The translations under genes and the position numbers were made by a program. 58,630 nt of DNA, from assembly GCA_020351775.1 (NCBI GenBank), contig CP070666.1, positions 4,016,548 to 4,075,177 of the forward strand, in the 5' to 3' direction. Position 1 is the first letter of the stretch. Each line of letters opens with the position of its first letter. The notes under the pieces are model-generated. The model ran no database searches and was not told where the DNA came from. It was given only the letters and a program-made list of their open reading frames with translations. This document shows positions 51,338 to 58,630 of the stretch, one piece after another. The stretch comes from Gemmatimonadota bacterium (lineage in GTDB: Bacteria; Gemmatimonadota; Gemmatimonadetes; Gemmatimonadales; GWC2-71-9).

Positions 51338-53089
51338 ATGAAGAAGAGGAACATGTGCAGGTGGGACGCGCTGGTTGTATCCGTTCTGCTCGTCGGGTCG
51401 CCGCTGCACGCGCTATGTCAGGACCGATCCAGCCTGATAGAAGAATTGGTGGGGCAGTATCACGAATTGCGTCAATTCAATGGTGCGGTGCTCGTGGGCC
51501 AACATGGCAACGTCATCTACGAGGGCGGGTTCGGCTACGCCAACATGGATTGGCAGATACCCAACACACCTGACACAAAATTCCGTATCGGTTCGGTGAC
51601 CAAACAGTTCACTGCCGCGGTCATCCTCAACTTGGCGGAGCAGGGTAAGCTGGATTTGGAGGGAACCATTACGGACTATCTGCCAGATTATCCCAGTGAC
51701 GTTGGTGGCAAGGTCACGATTCACCAATTGCTGACGCACTCGAGTGGCATACCGAGCTACACGGGTTTGCCGGACTTCGACGAAATGGCGCGTGATCGAT
51801 ACGCACCCGACTCGTTCATCACGGTGTTCTCAGAGTTGGACCTGGAGTTCGAGCCGGGCTCGGCATTTAGGTATAACAACTCTGGCTACTTCCTGCTCGG
51901 TGTGATCATTGAGCGTGTCACCGGCACCTCGTATGAGGAAGCCCTACGGACGATGGTGCTCGATCCGCTCGGGCTCGATGAGACCGGCTATGATCACCAC
52001 GAACGCATCATAGACGGACGAGCGACTGGGTATTCGAAGAGACTGACCGGATATGACGTCGCGGCGTACCTCGACATGTCACTGCCATACGCGGCGGGGT
52101 CCATGTACTCGACCGTGCGGGATCTGCATAAATGGGATCGTCTTCTCTACTCGGATAGTGTTTTTGGCAATTCTGCCAGCAAGGAACTGATGTTCACCCC
52201 ATACATTCAGGACTATGCTTACGGATGGATCGTTCGGGACATACCGGTGGGTCCAGATAGCAGCATGGTGAAGCTTGTCGGGCATGGTGGTGGCATCAAC
52301 GGATTCGTCACGGGATTCTGGCGGCTGGTGGATGATGGCTATGTCGTGATCGTGATGGATAACACAGCCGGAGATCGCGTAGCTGATATCCAGCGCGGCA
52401 TAGTAGACATTCTCTACGGAGAAATCCCTGCGACGCCAAGGCGCTCGATTGCGGAGGCGCTGCTCGGGATCGTCGAGGAGCGAGGATTAGATGCAGGCGT
52501 GTCACAATATCGCGAATTCAAGGAGTCTCGGCCCGATGATTTCGACTTCCGAGAGAGCGAGCTGAACTCGCTCGGTTACCACTATCTGAATATGGGCGAT
52601 ACAGAAGCGTCGATAGCTATGTTCAAGCTCAATGTTGAAGCCTACCCGGATGCATACAATACGTACGACAGCTTGGGAGAAGCGTACCTGGCGGCTGGAG
52701 ATAGTGTGCGTGCAATCGAGAACTACGTGAAATCTGTGGAGCTCAACCCGCGCAACGAGAACGGCAGGACGGTGCTGGCTCGGCTCGGAGTGGAGTCGGA
52801 CGAAGGTGGGGGCGAAGCGATCGCTGTTCCCGTGGAAGTCCTCGAGCGCTACGTAGGCGAATACCAGCTCGGTGGGGAGCTGAGAATCGCCATCACAATC
52901 GAGAATGGGCAGTTGATGGGGCAGGCAACAGGCCAGGGCAAATACGAACTCGCAGCCGTGTCGGAGACCCAGTTCACCATAGAGGCGGTGAACGTGCGAA
53001 TAACTTTCGTGGTTGAAGATGATGGCGCTGTCGCCGGGTTCAACCTTTCCCGAGGCGGTCAGACGCTGTTTGCGAAGAAGATCGGGTAA
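51338..53089 (+). CDS. Serine hydrolase (beta-lactamase class C family) with C-terminal TPR and beta domain
   Basis: A 583-residue protein from ATG 51338 with GGAG eight bases upstream. The signal peptide ends near ALCQD. The catalytic domain has SVTK (Ser86, Lys89), YNN (Tyr179) and HGGG near residue 310. After it come TPR-like helices (LNSLGYHYLNMGDTEASIAMFKLN, YDSLGEAYLAAGD) and a final beta domain like DUF3471 (YVGEYQLGGELRIAI). Such enzymes are periplasmic esterases or peptidases. It forms a probable operon with the lipoprotein gene just before. Confidence 0.91.
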   Translation: MKKRNMCRWDALVVSVLLVGSPLHALCQDRSSLIEELVGQYHELRQFNGAVLVGQHGNVIYEGGFGYANMDWQIPNTPDTKFRIGSVTKQFTAAVILNLAEQGKLDLEGTITDYLPDYPSDVGGKVTIHQLLTHSSGIPSYTGLPDFDEMARDRYAPDSFITVFSELDLEFEPGSAFRYNNSGYFLLGVIIERVTGTSYEEALRTMVLDPLGLDETGYDHHERIIDGRATGYSKRLTGYDVAAYLDMSLPYAAGSMYSTVRDLHKWDRLLYSDSVFGNSASKELMFTPYIQDYAYGWIVRDIPVGPDSSMVKLVGHGGGINGFVTGFWRLVDDGYVVIVMDNTAGDRVADIQRGIVDILYGEIPATPRRSIAEALLGIVEERGLDAGVSQYREFKESRPDDFDFRESELNSLGYHYLNMGDTEASIAMFKLNVEAYPDAYNTYDSLGEAYLAAGDSVRAIENYVKSVELNPRNENGRTVLARLGVESDEGGGEAIAVPVEVLERYVGEYQLGGELRIAITIENGQLMGQATGQGKYELAAVSETQFTIEAVNVRITFVVEDDGAVAGFNLSRGGQTLFAKKIG

Positions 53090-53119
53090 CCTGGTTATCT
53101 GGGAAACCGGGCAACTAGG

Positions 53120-53821
53120 TCAATGTCCGGTATCCCCTGGCTCCATTTGAGTGGCTGGTCGCACATCGTGCTGCATCTGTGAATGGTCGCCCTCAGCGCC
53201 ATGACTCATCGTGTGCTCGCCCAGTATTCCTTGCCGCAGCCCAATCGACCACAGCCCGGCAACGAGCACGCCCGCTGCAACCAGCCGTCGCACCCGGATG
53301 TCACGTGCCACGATGCGCCGCACGCCAAGAGCGATCACCGACAATGTGGGAACCGTACCGAACCCGAATGCGACCATTGCCAGCGCTCCCCAAGCAGGGT
53401 GTCTTACGGCCACGGGCACGGCAAGGGCTGCGTACACGAGGCCGCACGGTAACAGTCCGTTGACCACGCCGAAGCCGTAGCGCGCCAGATAGCTGGCGTC
53501 GCCGGCCATGGCAGTGCCGAGCCGCTTCAGACCTGGTATCACCAGACGTGGTTCCGGCACGAGGCCGGCAAGAGCAGTCGAGAACCACAGCATCAGGCCG
53601 ATCGATATCACGGCCGCAAGCCACGAGGGGCCGGGGATCATCGCCCCGAAAGTCCCAGCAAGAGTACCTAGTGCAGCGTAACTCGTGATCCTACCTATGT
53701 GCCAAAGTGCAGTGTCAGCGACCTTGCCGCCGCACAGGATGGCGAAGCCACCGCACATGCCGATACAGTGTGGGCTACCGACGAGGCCCGCCACCGCTGC
53801 GGCCGCCATTGCCGCAATCAT
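53120..53821 (-). CDS. SafE/TauE (DsbD_2-like) membrane protein with His/Met-rich tail
   Basis: A 233-residue protein with six hydrophobic helices. The first contains CIGMCGG (Cys19, Cys23), the mark of the UreH/SafE-like branch found beside cbb3 oxidase genes and linked to copper supply. The last 30 residues are rich in His and Met (GEHTMSHGAEGDHSQMQHD), a plausible copper-binding tail. It is divergent from ccoN. Role: probably delivery or export of copper for CuB centre assembly; this is inference from context. Confidence 0.87.
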   Translation of the reverse strand: MIAAMAAAAVAGLVGSPHCIGMCGGFAILCGGKVADTALWHIGRITSYAALGTLAGTFGAMIPGPSWLAAVISIGLMLWFSTALAGLVPEPRLVIPGLKRLGTAMAGDASYLARYGFGVVNGLLPCGLVYAALAVPVAVRHPAWGALAMVAFGFGTVPTLSVIALGVRRIVARDIRVRRLVAAGVLVAGLWSIGLRQGILGEHTMSHGAEGDHSQMQHDVRPATQMEPGDTGH

Positions 53822-53848
53822 CAGTGTTCCTCCGCCATTGCGACAGCC

Positions 53849-53876
53849 TTACAGTTTCACTAGGCCTGGTTATATT
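53849..53876 (+). promoter_or_regulatory. Candidate promoter for the cbb3 operon
   Basis: TTACAG (53849-53854) and TATATT (53871-53876), 16 bases apart, resemble -35 and -10 boxes upstream of ccoN. No FNR-type TTGAT-N4-ATCAA box is seen. Weak evidence. Confidence 0.3.
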
Positions 53877-54004
53877 CTGCGTCTGAAACCCTCACAGGGC
53901 CGAACTGTATGTGGGGGCAAGCAGCGATCCCCAGGCCGCCGATCGCTCTTGGTCAGACGCCGGATCAATCCCAAACCACCAACTGGCTGGAGTCAGTTGA
54001 CCCA

Positions 54005-55450
54005 ATGCAATATACCAACCCAACCAAAGTGGACGAGTCAACCTACGATGATGACATAGTGCGCATGTTCTTTGGCGCCACTGTGTTGTGGGGTGTCGTC
54101 GGCATGCTCGTCGGCGTTGTGATCGCGCTGCAGCTCGCTTGGTGGCCGGCGAATCTCGGTCTGCCGTGGACGACCTTTGGACGCCTCCGTCCGCTGCACA
54201 CCAACGCAGTAATCTTCGCATTCGCCGGCAACATATGCTTCGCGGGTATCTACTACTCGATGCAGCGGCTGTTGAAGACGCGAATGTGGAACGACATGCT
54301 GTCACGGATTCACTTCTGGGGCTGGCAGCTCATCATCGTGCTAGCGGCGGTGACGCTGCCGCTGGGCATGACCCAGTCCAAGGAGTACGCCGAACTGGCA
54401 TGGCCGATCGATGTGTTGATCACAGTGATCTGGGTGATCTTCGCGGTCAACTTCTTCGGGACACTCGCTACGCGCAAAGTCAAACACATATATGTGGCGA
54501 TCTGGTTCTACATATCGTTCGTGATCACGATCGCTGTTCTGCATATCGTGAATAGCTTGGCGGTCCCAGCAACCCTGTTTCGCTCCTATCCCCTGTACTC
54601 GGGCATGACGGACGCCCTAGTCCAGTGGTGGTACGGCCACAACGCTGTCGGGTTCTTCCTAACGACGCCGTTTCTCGGGCTCATGTACTACTACTTGCCG
54701 CGGGCTGCCGAGCGCCCGGTCTACAGCTATCGGCTGTCAATAGTGCATTTCTGGGCCTTGGTGTTTCTCTACATTTGGACTGGACCTCACCATCTGCTGT
54801 ACTCCGGCCTGCCCGATTGGGCCCAGACCCTGGGAATGATTTTCAGCGTCATGCTGCTGGCTCCGTCTTGGGGAGGTATGCTCAACGGATTGCTCACACT
54901 GCGGGGTGCGTGGAACCGCGTGCGGACGGATCCTGTTCTCAAGTTCTTCGTTGTAGCAGTGAGTTTCTACGGGATGTCTACTTTCGAGGGACCGATGATG
55001 GCAATCAGGACCGTCAACGGGTTGGCGCACTTCACCAACTGGGTCGTCGGGCATGTGCACAGTGGCGCACTCGGCTGGGTTGGCATGATGACGTTTGGCA
55101 CGCTCTACTGGTTGGTGCCGCGGCTCTGGAAGCGTGAACTCGCGTATCCCAATTGGGCGACGACCCATTTTTGGCTGGCGACCGTAGGAATCGTGCTCTA
55201 TACGGTGTCGATGTGGGCAGCGGGATTGATGGAAGGGTTGATGTGGCGCGCGGTCAACGATCAGGGGTTGCTTGCGAGCCCCGCTTTCATGGACATCGTG
55301 AACCGCCTCGATCCGTTCTACTGGATGCGGTTGTCAGGAGGAGCGCTCTATCTCATTGGCGCACTCATGATGTCGTGGAACTTCATACGCACCATCGCCG
55401 CAAGCCGGTCGGAAGTACAGGCGCCGTCTGCCGCACCGGCAGTTTCTTGA
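54005..55450 (+). CDS. ccoN: cbb3-type cytochrome c oxidase subunit I
   Basis: A 481-residue protein from ATG 54005; the frame opens at 53909, but the later start gives the usual CcoN beginning (TYDDDIVRMFF). Twelve membrane helices are predicted. Metal and haem ligands are visible: His in LHTNAVIFAFAGN (haem b), HNAVGF and GPHH (CuB), and GHVHSGALG (haem b3 and b). The FYGMSTFEGPMM segment holds the cbb3 Tyr that cross-links to a CuB His. It catalyses oxygen reduction to water at high affinity. It is the first gene of the ccoNOQPGHI run. Confidence 0.96.
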   Translation: MQYTNPTKVDESTYDDDIVRMFFGATVLWGVVGMLVGVVIALQLAWWPANLGLPWTTFGRLRPLHTNAVIFAFAGNICFAGIYYSMQRLLKTRMWNDMLSRIHFWGWQLIIVLAAVTLPLGMTQSKEYAELAWPIDVLITVIWVIFAVNFFGTLATRKVKHIYVAIWFYISFVITIAVLHIVNSLAVPATLFRSYPLYSGMTDALVQWWYGHNAVGFFLTTPFLGLMYYYLPRAAERPVYSYRLSIVHFWALVFLYIWTGPHHLLYSGLPDWAQTLGMIFSVMLLAPSWGGMLNGLLTLRGAWNRVRTDPVLKFFVVAVSFYGMSTFEGPMMAIRTVNGLAHFTNWVVGHVHSGALGWVGMMTFGTLYWLVPRLWKRELAYPNWATTHFWLATVGIVLYTVSMWAAGLMEGLMWRAVNDQGLLASPAFMDIVNRLDPFYWMRLSGGALYLIGALMMSWNFIRTIAASRSEVQAPSAAPAVS

Positions 55451-55465
55451 AGCGAGGAAGCTCCC

Positions 55466-56197
55466 ATGGCCCAGACACAGAGGTCGAATGACCAGAGGTT
55501 CCACCGGAGGGCGTTGGAGAGCAAGGCTGGATTGTTCACTATCGTTACCACGCTGGCGATCTCCGTAGGTGGTATAGTCGAAATCGTGCCCATGTTCACC
55601 GCGACTGCCGGTCCTGAGCGGCCCGACTGGGTGTCCCCGTACACGCCGCTCGAGGTGGCTGGACGGGACATCTATGTTCGGGAAGGATGCTACGTGTGTC
55701 ACTCCCAATGGGTCCGTCCCATGCGGGCCGAGTTGCTGCGTTACGGCGAGTGGTCGCGGGCGGGAGAGTACCGTTATGACCGGCCATTCCTGCTGGGATC
55801 CCGACGGATCGGTCCGGACATCCACCGTGTGGGCCGTAAATACCCCGACGCTTGGCATTACGAGCACATGCGCGATCCGCGCACCACAACGCCAGGTAGC
55901 GTGATGCCGCCGTATCCATGGCTGCTGGAGCGCACGATAGATGCTGAAGATGTGGCGGCATCGGTCAGGGCTCTCCGCAGGGCCGGAACCCCCTACTCAG
56001 ACCAGGATGTGGCCAACGTGCATGCGTTGATCGGTACTCAGGCAGACGGCATCGTGCAGCGTCTTGCTGAAGCTGGAATACAGACAGAGGCCGATCGTGA
56101 GATAGTGGCGCTAATCGCGTTTCTCCAACGATTGGGGCGGGATGGCCGGAGAGCCATCGAACAGGGACTTACGAGTCCAACGGAGCCGGCGCGGTGA
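55466..56197 (+). CDS. ccoO: cbb3-type cytochrome c oxidase subunit II, monohaem
   Basis: A 243-residue protein with one N-terminal membrane anchor (residues 22-42) and a haem c motif CYVCH (Cys75, Cys78, His79). The distal Met is in GSVMPPYPWLL. It passes electrons from CcoP to CcoN. It starts 15 bases after ccoN, and its stop overlaps the ccoQ start (GTGA). Confidence 0.95.
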   Translation: MAQTQRSNDQRFHRRALESKAGLFTIVTTLAISVGGIVEIVPMFTATAGPERPDWVSPYTPLEVAGRDIYVREGCYVCHSQWVRPMRAELLRYGEWSRAGEYRYDRPFLLGSRRIGPDIHRVGRKYPDAWHYEHMRDPRTTTPGSVMPPYPWLLERTIDAEDVAASVRALRRAGTPYSDQDVANVHALIGTQADGIVQRLAEAGIQTEADREIVALIAFLQRLGRDGRRAIEQGLTSPTEPAR

Positions 56198-56373
56198 ACC
56201 CAGTGTTGCAGGCGGCTGCAGAGTCGATTTCCCACGGCTGGCTGGCCGGCCTGGTAACCGTGTTCTTCGTCGCGTGGTTCATTGGATGGACGTGGTGGGC
56301 TTTCGCTCCCAAGAACAAGCAGAAGTTCGAGAAGGCGGCGCGCATGCCGCTCTCCGATGGAGGCGACCAGTGA
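56194..56373 (+). CDS. ccoQ: CcoQ-type small membrane subunit
   Basis: A 59-residue protein from GTG 56194. It has one membrane helix (WLAGLVTVFFVAWFIGWTWWAFAP) and a KNKQKFEKAARMPL tail, the typical CcoQ/FixQ form, which stabilises the oxidase. It overlaps ccoO by four bases and ccoP by four bases, so these genes are translationally coupled. Confidence 0.9.
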   Translation: MNPVLQAAAESISHGWLAGLVTVFFVAWFIGWTWWAFAPKNKQKFEKAARMPLSDGGDQ

Positions 56374-56927
56374 GACGCAAAGTCGAGAGAGACCAGATCC
56401 TCGGCCACGAAGACGAGGCCGACGGTATTCAGGAATACGATAACCCGCTGCCGGATTGGTGGTTGGGGCTGTTCTGGTTGACCATAATTTGGTCGTTTGC
56501 GTATCTCGTTCACTACCACTTCATCGCCGACCGTTCTCCGGAGGCTGCTCTGGCGCAAGAGCTGGCGGAGGCACAGGAACGGTGGCCTGCACCAGGTGAG
56601 GGAGAGGGAACGGAGGCGGGCCTAACGCTTACGGCCGAAGCGGTGGCGGAAGGCGAGGGAGTGTTCCAGACCTACTGTGTCGCGTGCCATGGGGCCGACC
56701 TCATGGGTGGCATCGGACCCAATCTGTTGGACGATGAATGGATTCACGGTGGAAGACCCGAGGATGTAATCAACACCATCACCAACGGCGTGCCCGATAA
56801 GGGCATGGTTCCATGGGGACCGGTGATCGGCCCTGAACAGGTCAACCGGGTTGCAGCGTACGTGATCAGCAAGAATGCAGAGGCCCTGGGACGCGAGCCG
56901 GGTGCCGTGCCCCCACCGCCGGAGTGA
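56370..56927 (+). CDS. ccoP: cbb3-type cytochrome c oxidase subunit III with a single haem c
   Basis: A 185-residue protein from GTG 56370. After a cytoplasmic start containing GIQEYDNPLPDWW, it has one membrane helix and a single cytochrome c domain: CVACH at residues 103-107 and axial Met146 in GMVPWG. Classic CcoP has two haem c motifs and about 300 residues; the second domain is missing here. Electrons would therefore pass through one haem to CcoO. No frameshift or hidden second motif is seen before ccoG. Confidence 0.93.
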   Translation: MRRKVERDQILGHEDEADGIQEYDNPLPDWWLGLFWLTIIWSFAYLVHYHFIADRSPEAALAQELAEAQERWPAPGEGEGTEAGLTLTAEAVAEGEGVFQTYCVACHGADLMGGIGPNLLDDEWIHGGRPEDVINTITNGVPDKGMVPWGPVIGPEQVNRVAAYVISKNAEALGREPGAVPPPPE

Positions 56928-56943
56928 GCCGAAAGGGAGATTC

Positions 56944-58290
56944 GTGATCGGTTTCTCGGGCTCGAGACAGTGGATCTACGTACAGTCGATTGAAGGTAGG
57001 TTCACTACGATCCGTCGCTGGACGTTCTTGGCCCTCCATGTCACACTCTTCATCATACCGTGGCTCACCATAGGCGGGAATCCGGCGCTACTGTTTGACC
57101 TGCAGACGCGACAGCTGTTCGTCTTCGGTGCCGTCTTCACGGCAGCTGACACGATCTTTCTGCTCATCATTCTGCTGTTCCTCGCATTCACGCTGTTCTT
57201 TGTAACCTCACTGTTCGGTCGTTTGTGGTGCGGCTATGCTTGCCCGCAGACGGTATTTCTAGAAGCGTGGATTCGTCCGATTGAGAAGTGGATAGAGGGA
57301 GATCGTAGTCGGCGCTTGCGTAGGGAGCGGGCGGGAGTTTCGTTCGATCTGGTTTGGCGCAAGGTCGTCAAATGGGCTGTGTTCCTCGTGGTGGCCTTCG
57401 TCATGTCGATGGCACTGATGAGCTATTTCGCCGGCGCCAGAGATCTCTGGGCCTTCAATGGTGGTCGCGTAGAGTACGCGCTGGTGGCGATATCCACGGT
57501 CGTCTGGTTTCTGGATTTCGCGTGGTTCAGGGAACAGTTCTGCAACTACCTGTGTCCATACGCGCGGTTCCAAGGTGCTCTCACCGACGACGAGACCCTG
57601 CAGATATCCTACCTGCCTGACAGAGGTGAACCCCGGGGCGGCAAGGAAGCGGCAAGGGACGGTCGCTGTATCGACTGTGGCAAGTGTGTCGTAGTCTGTC
57701 CCGCAGGCATCGACATCCGTGATGGGTTCCAGCTGGAATGCATAGCCTGCGCACGGTGTATCGACGCCTGTGTGAGTGTGATGGAGAAACTGGAGCACCC
57801 GACGCTGGTGGACTACACCAGCGTCGCCGAGATGGCGGGCAAGAAGCCGCGGCTGGTGCGGGCACGAACGTTGGTCTACGCTGCAATGCTCGCCGCCTTG
57901 GTTGTGGTCGGCGCAGCGATGGTCAGGGGTCGAGTGCCGTTCGAGGCAACGGTCAACCGTGCGCCAGGATCCCTCTATACGATTGACGCTGACGGGTTCG
58001 TACGAAACACATACCTCCTCAAAGTCACGAACAACAATGCCGGAGGTGAGCCCGTCCTCTACTGGGTCCGGGTCGATGGGCTGAGTGTCGCCGAAGTCGT
58101 GACGCAAGATGTGGAATTGGCTTCTCGAATGAGCCGCACTGTGCCGCTGGTCATTCGCCTACCAGTGAGTGATGATCTGCAGCGCACGATCCCGATTCAG
58201 ATACGAGTCTCTTCACCTGATGGAGAGCTGGTGATAGCTGCCACGTTCAAGACGGGAGCGGAGATTGGAACAGCAACAACGGCGCGGTGA
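56944..58290 (+). CDS. ccoG: cbb3 oxidase assembly Fe-S membrane protein
   Basis: A 448-residue protein from GTG 56944 with GGGAG four bases upstream. Five membrane helices are followed by two 4Fe-4S motifs (CIDCGKCVVVCP and CIACARCIDAC) and a C-terminal immunoglobulin-like domain. Extra Cys pairs (CGYACP and CNYLCP) are typical. CcoG acts as a cupric reductase during CuB assembly. It starts 16 bases after ccoP. The following ccoH-like gene overlaps its end. Confidence 0.95.
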   Translation: MIGFSGSRQWIYVQSIEGRFTTIRRWTFLALHVTLFIIPWLTIGGNPALLFDLQTRQLFVFGAVFTAADTIFLLIILLFLAFTLFFVTSLFGRLWCGYACPQTVFLEAWIRPIEKWIEGDRSRRLRRERAGVSFDLVWRKVVKWAVFLVVAFVMSMALMSYFAGARDLWAFNGGRVEYALVAISTVVWFLDFAWFREQFCNYLCPYARFQGALTDDETLQISYLPDRGEPRGGKEAARDGRCIDCGKCVVVCPAGIDIRDGFQLECIACARCIDACVSVMEKLEHPTLVDYTSVAEMAGKKPRLVRARTLVYAAMLAALVVVGAAMVRGRVPFEATVNRAPGSLYTIDADGFVRNTYLLKVTNNNAGGEPVLYWVRVDGLSVAEVVTQDVELASRMSRTVPLVIRLPVSDDLQRTIPIQIRVSSPDGELVIAATFKTGAEIGTATTAR

Positions 58291-58417
58291 CTGGCGCTGG
58301 CCGGTTGGGATCGCCATAGGTTTGTTGGTGATGATCCTCGTAAACCTGGCATTCATCTACATCGCCGTGTCCGGGGCGGATGAAGTTGTCCCTTCTTACC
58401 AGATCGAAGCACGCTAG
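58265..58417 (+). CDS. ccoH: Truncated CcoH/FixH-like single-helix protein
   Basis: A 50-residue protein from TTG 58265 with GGGAG about seven bases upstream. It has DWRWPVGIAIG, one membrane helix and SGADEVVPSYQ, matching only the N-terminal part of FixH/CcoH (usually about 150 residues, with a periplasmic domain). It overlaps ccoG by 26 bases and ccoI by 38. Its size and position suggest a minimal assembly factor and not a decay product, since the stop is clean and ccoI reads on normally. Confidence 0.7.
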   Translation: MEQQQRRGDWRWPVGIAIGLLVMILVNLAFIYIAVSGADEVVPSYQIEAR

Positions 58418-58630
58418 GTCCTCCTCCGCCAAACCCGAGCGAGCAAAGACGGGTCACTGCCCGCACTGTGGCACTGCCGTTGAGGGATCGCTGGATGCCT
58501 ACTGCTGTTCCGGCTGTGAGCTGGCCGCGACGTTGATTCGTGGGGCAGGATTGGAGAAGTACTATGAAGAGCGGAGCAAATTCGCTCCGCGCTCGAGGAC
58601 GTTGGAGGAGGGCTGGGAGGGTATCCCGGT
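58380..58630 (+). CDS. ccoI: Copper-transporting P-type ATPase, N-terminal part
   Basis: Partial, running off the right edge (about 83 codons visible) from ATG 58380. The start of CcoI/FixI is clear: CPHCG, then AYCCSGCELAATLI and GLEKYYEERS. Family members export copper for CuB loading of the cbb3 oxidase. The catalytic DKTGT region lies beyond the window. The ATG overlaps the ccoH-like gene. Confidence 0.88.
   Translation, partial: MKLSLLTRSKHARSSSAKPERAKTGHCPHCGTAVEGSLDAYCCSGCELAATLIRGAGLEKYYEERSKFAPRSRTLEEGWEGIP

Noticed and set aside
53090-53119. Imperfect hairpin CCTGGTT/AACCGGG after the serine hydrolase-TPR gene
   Set aside because: Mismatched stem and no T run.

Overview
The window reads as chromosome from an uncultivated, aerobic, Gram-negative bacterium, most probably of the Gemmatimonadota. 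Pointers are a PadR regulator overlapping an ADOP-type duplicated permease, a CxxC zinc-ribbon membrane protein of a kind I associate with that phylum, soluble and membrane Hanks-type kinases carrying TolB-like/TPR tails, many lipobox lipoproteins, DUF4136, frequent GTG starts and a bacillithiol-type YtxJ protein. This placement is an inference; there is no rRNA or tRNA in the window to confirm it. I see no CRISPR array, prophage, integrase or insertion sequence.

Layout. 1-3.1 kb: two adjacent GH127 (beta-L-arabinofuranosidase-type) enzymes with Tat-like leaders, the first cut by the window edge. 3.2-11.5 kb: exported hydrolases and lipoproteins (M16 peptidase, serine hydrolase, DUF4136, S9 peptidase). 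11.7-16.4 kb: a membrane HD-GYP-like protein, an emfourin-like inhibitor next to a protealysin-type M4 protease, and a zinc phospholipase C-fold protein. 16.7-23.8 kb: an 886-residue coiled-coil protein, small housekeeping genes (S21, cold-shock protein), an SRPBCC protein, a beta-barrel and a two-repeat membrane-anchored protein. 23.8-31.8 kb: GMP synthase, an M24 peptidase homologue with altered metal ligands, HAD phosphatase, Sfp-type transferase, sulfatase and a Cys-rich ferredoxin-like membrane protein. 31.8-41.8 kb: a membrane HEAGH / HEAT / cyclophilin fusion, the zinc-ribbon protein, the PadR-ADOP pair with two palindromic operators, YtxJ, a broken metallo-beta-lactamase gene and a cyclophilin. 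42-53 kb: a kinase-like/Omp85-type outer-membrane protein, two Hanks kinases, a cold-shock/FKBP pair, DinB, and an NTF2-like lipoprotein coupled to a serine hydrolase-TPR protein. 53-58.6 kb: a complete cbb3 oxidase locus (ccoN-O-Q-P-G-H-I) with a divergent SafE-type transporter.

How the genes work together. Many products act in the cell envelope: secreted peptidases and glycosidases, and three peptidyl-prolyl isomerases (two cyclophilins and one FKBP), all predicted to be exported. The cbb3 cluster gives high-affinity oxygen respiration. Its CcoP has one haem motif instead of two, and its CcoH is cut to a single membrane helix. The strongest leads for new biology are the HEAGH-HEAT-cyclophilin fusion with its ferredoxin-like neighbour, the barrel with a kinase-like exported head, the apparently lipid-anchored emfourin beside its target protease, and the two-repeat membrane protein at 22.8 kb.
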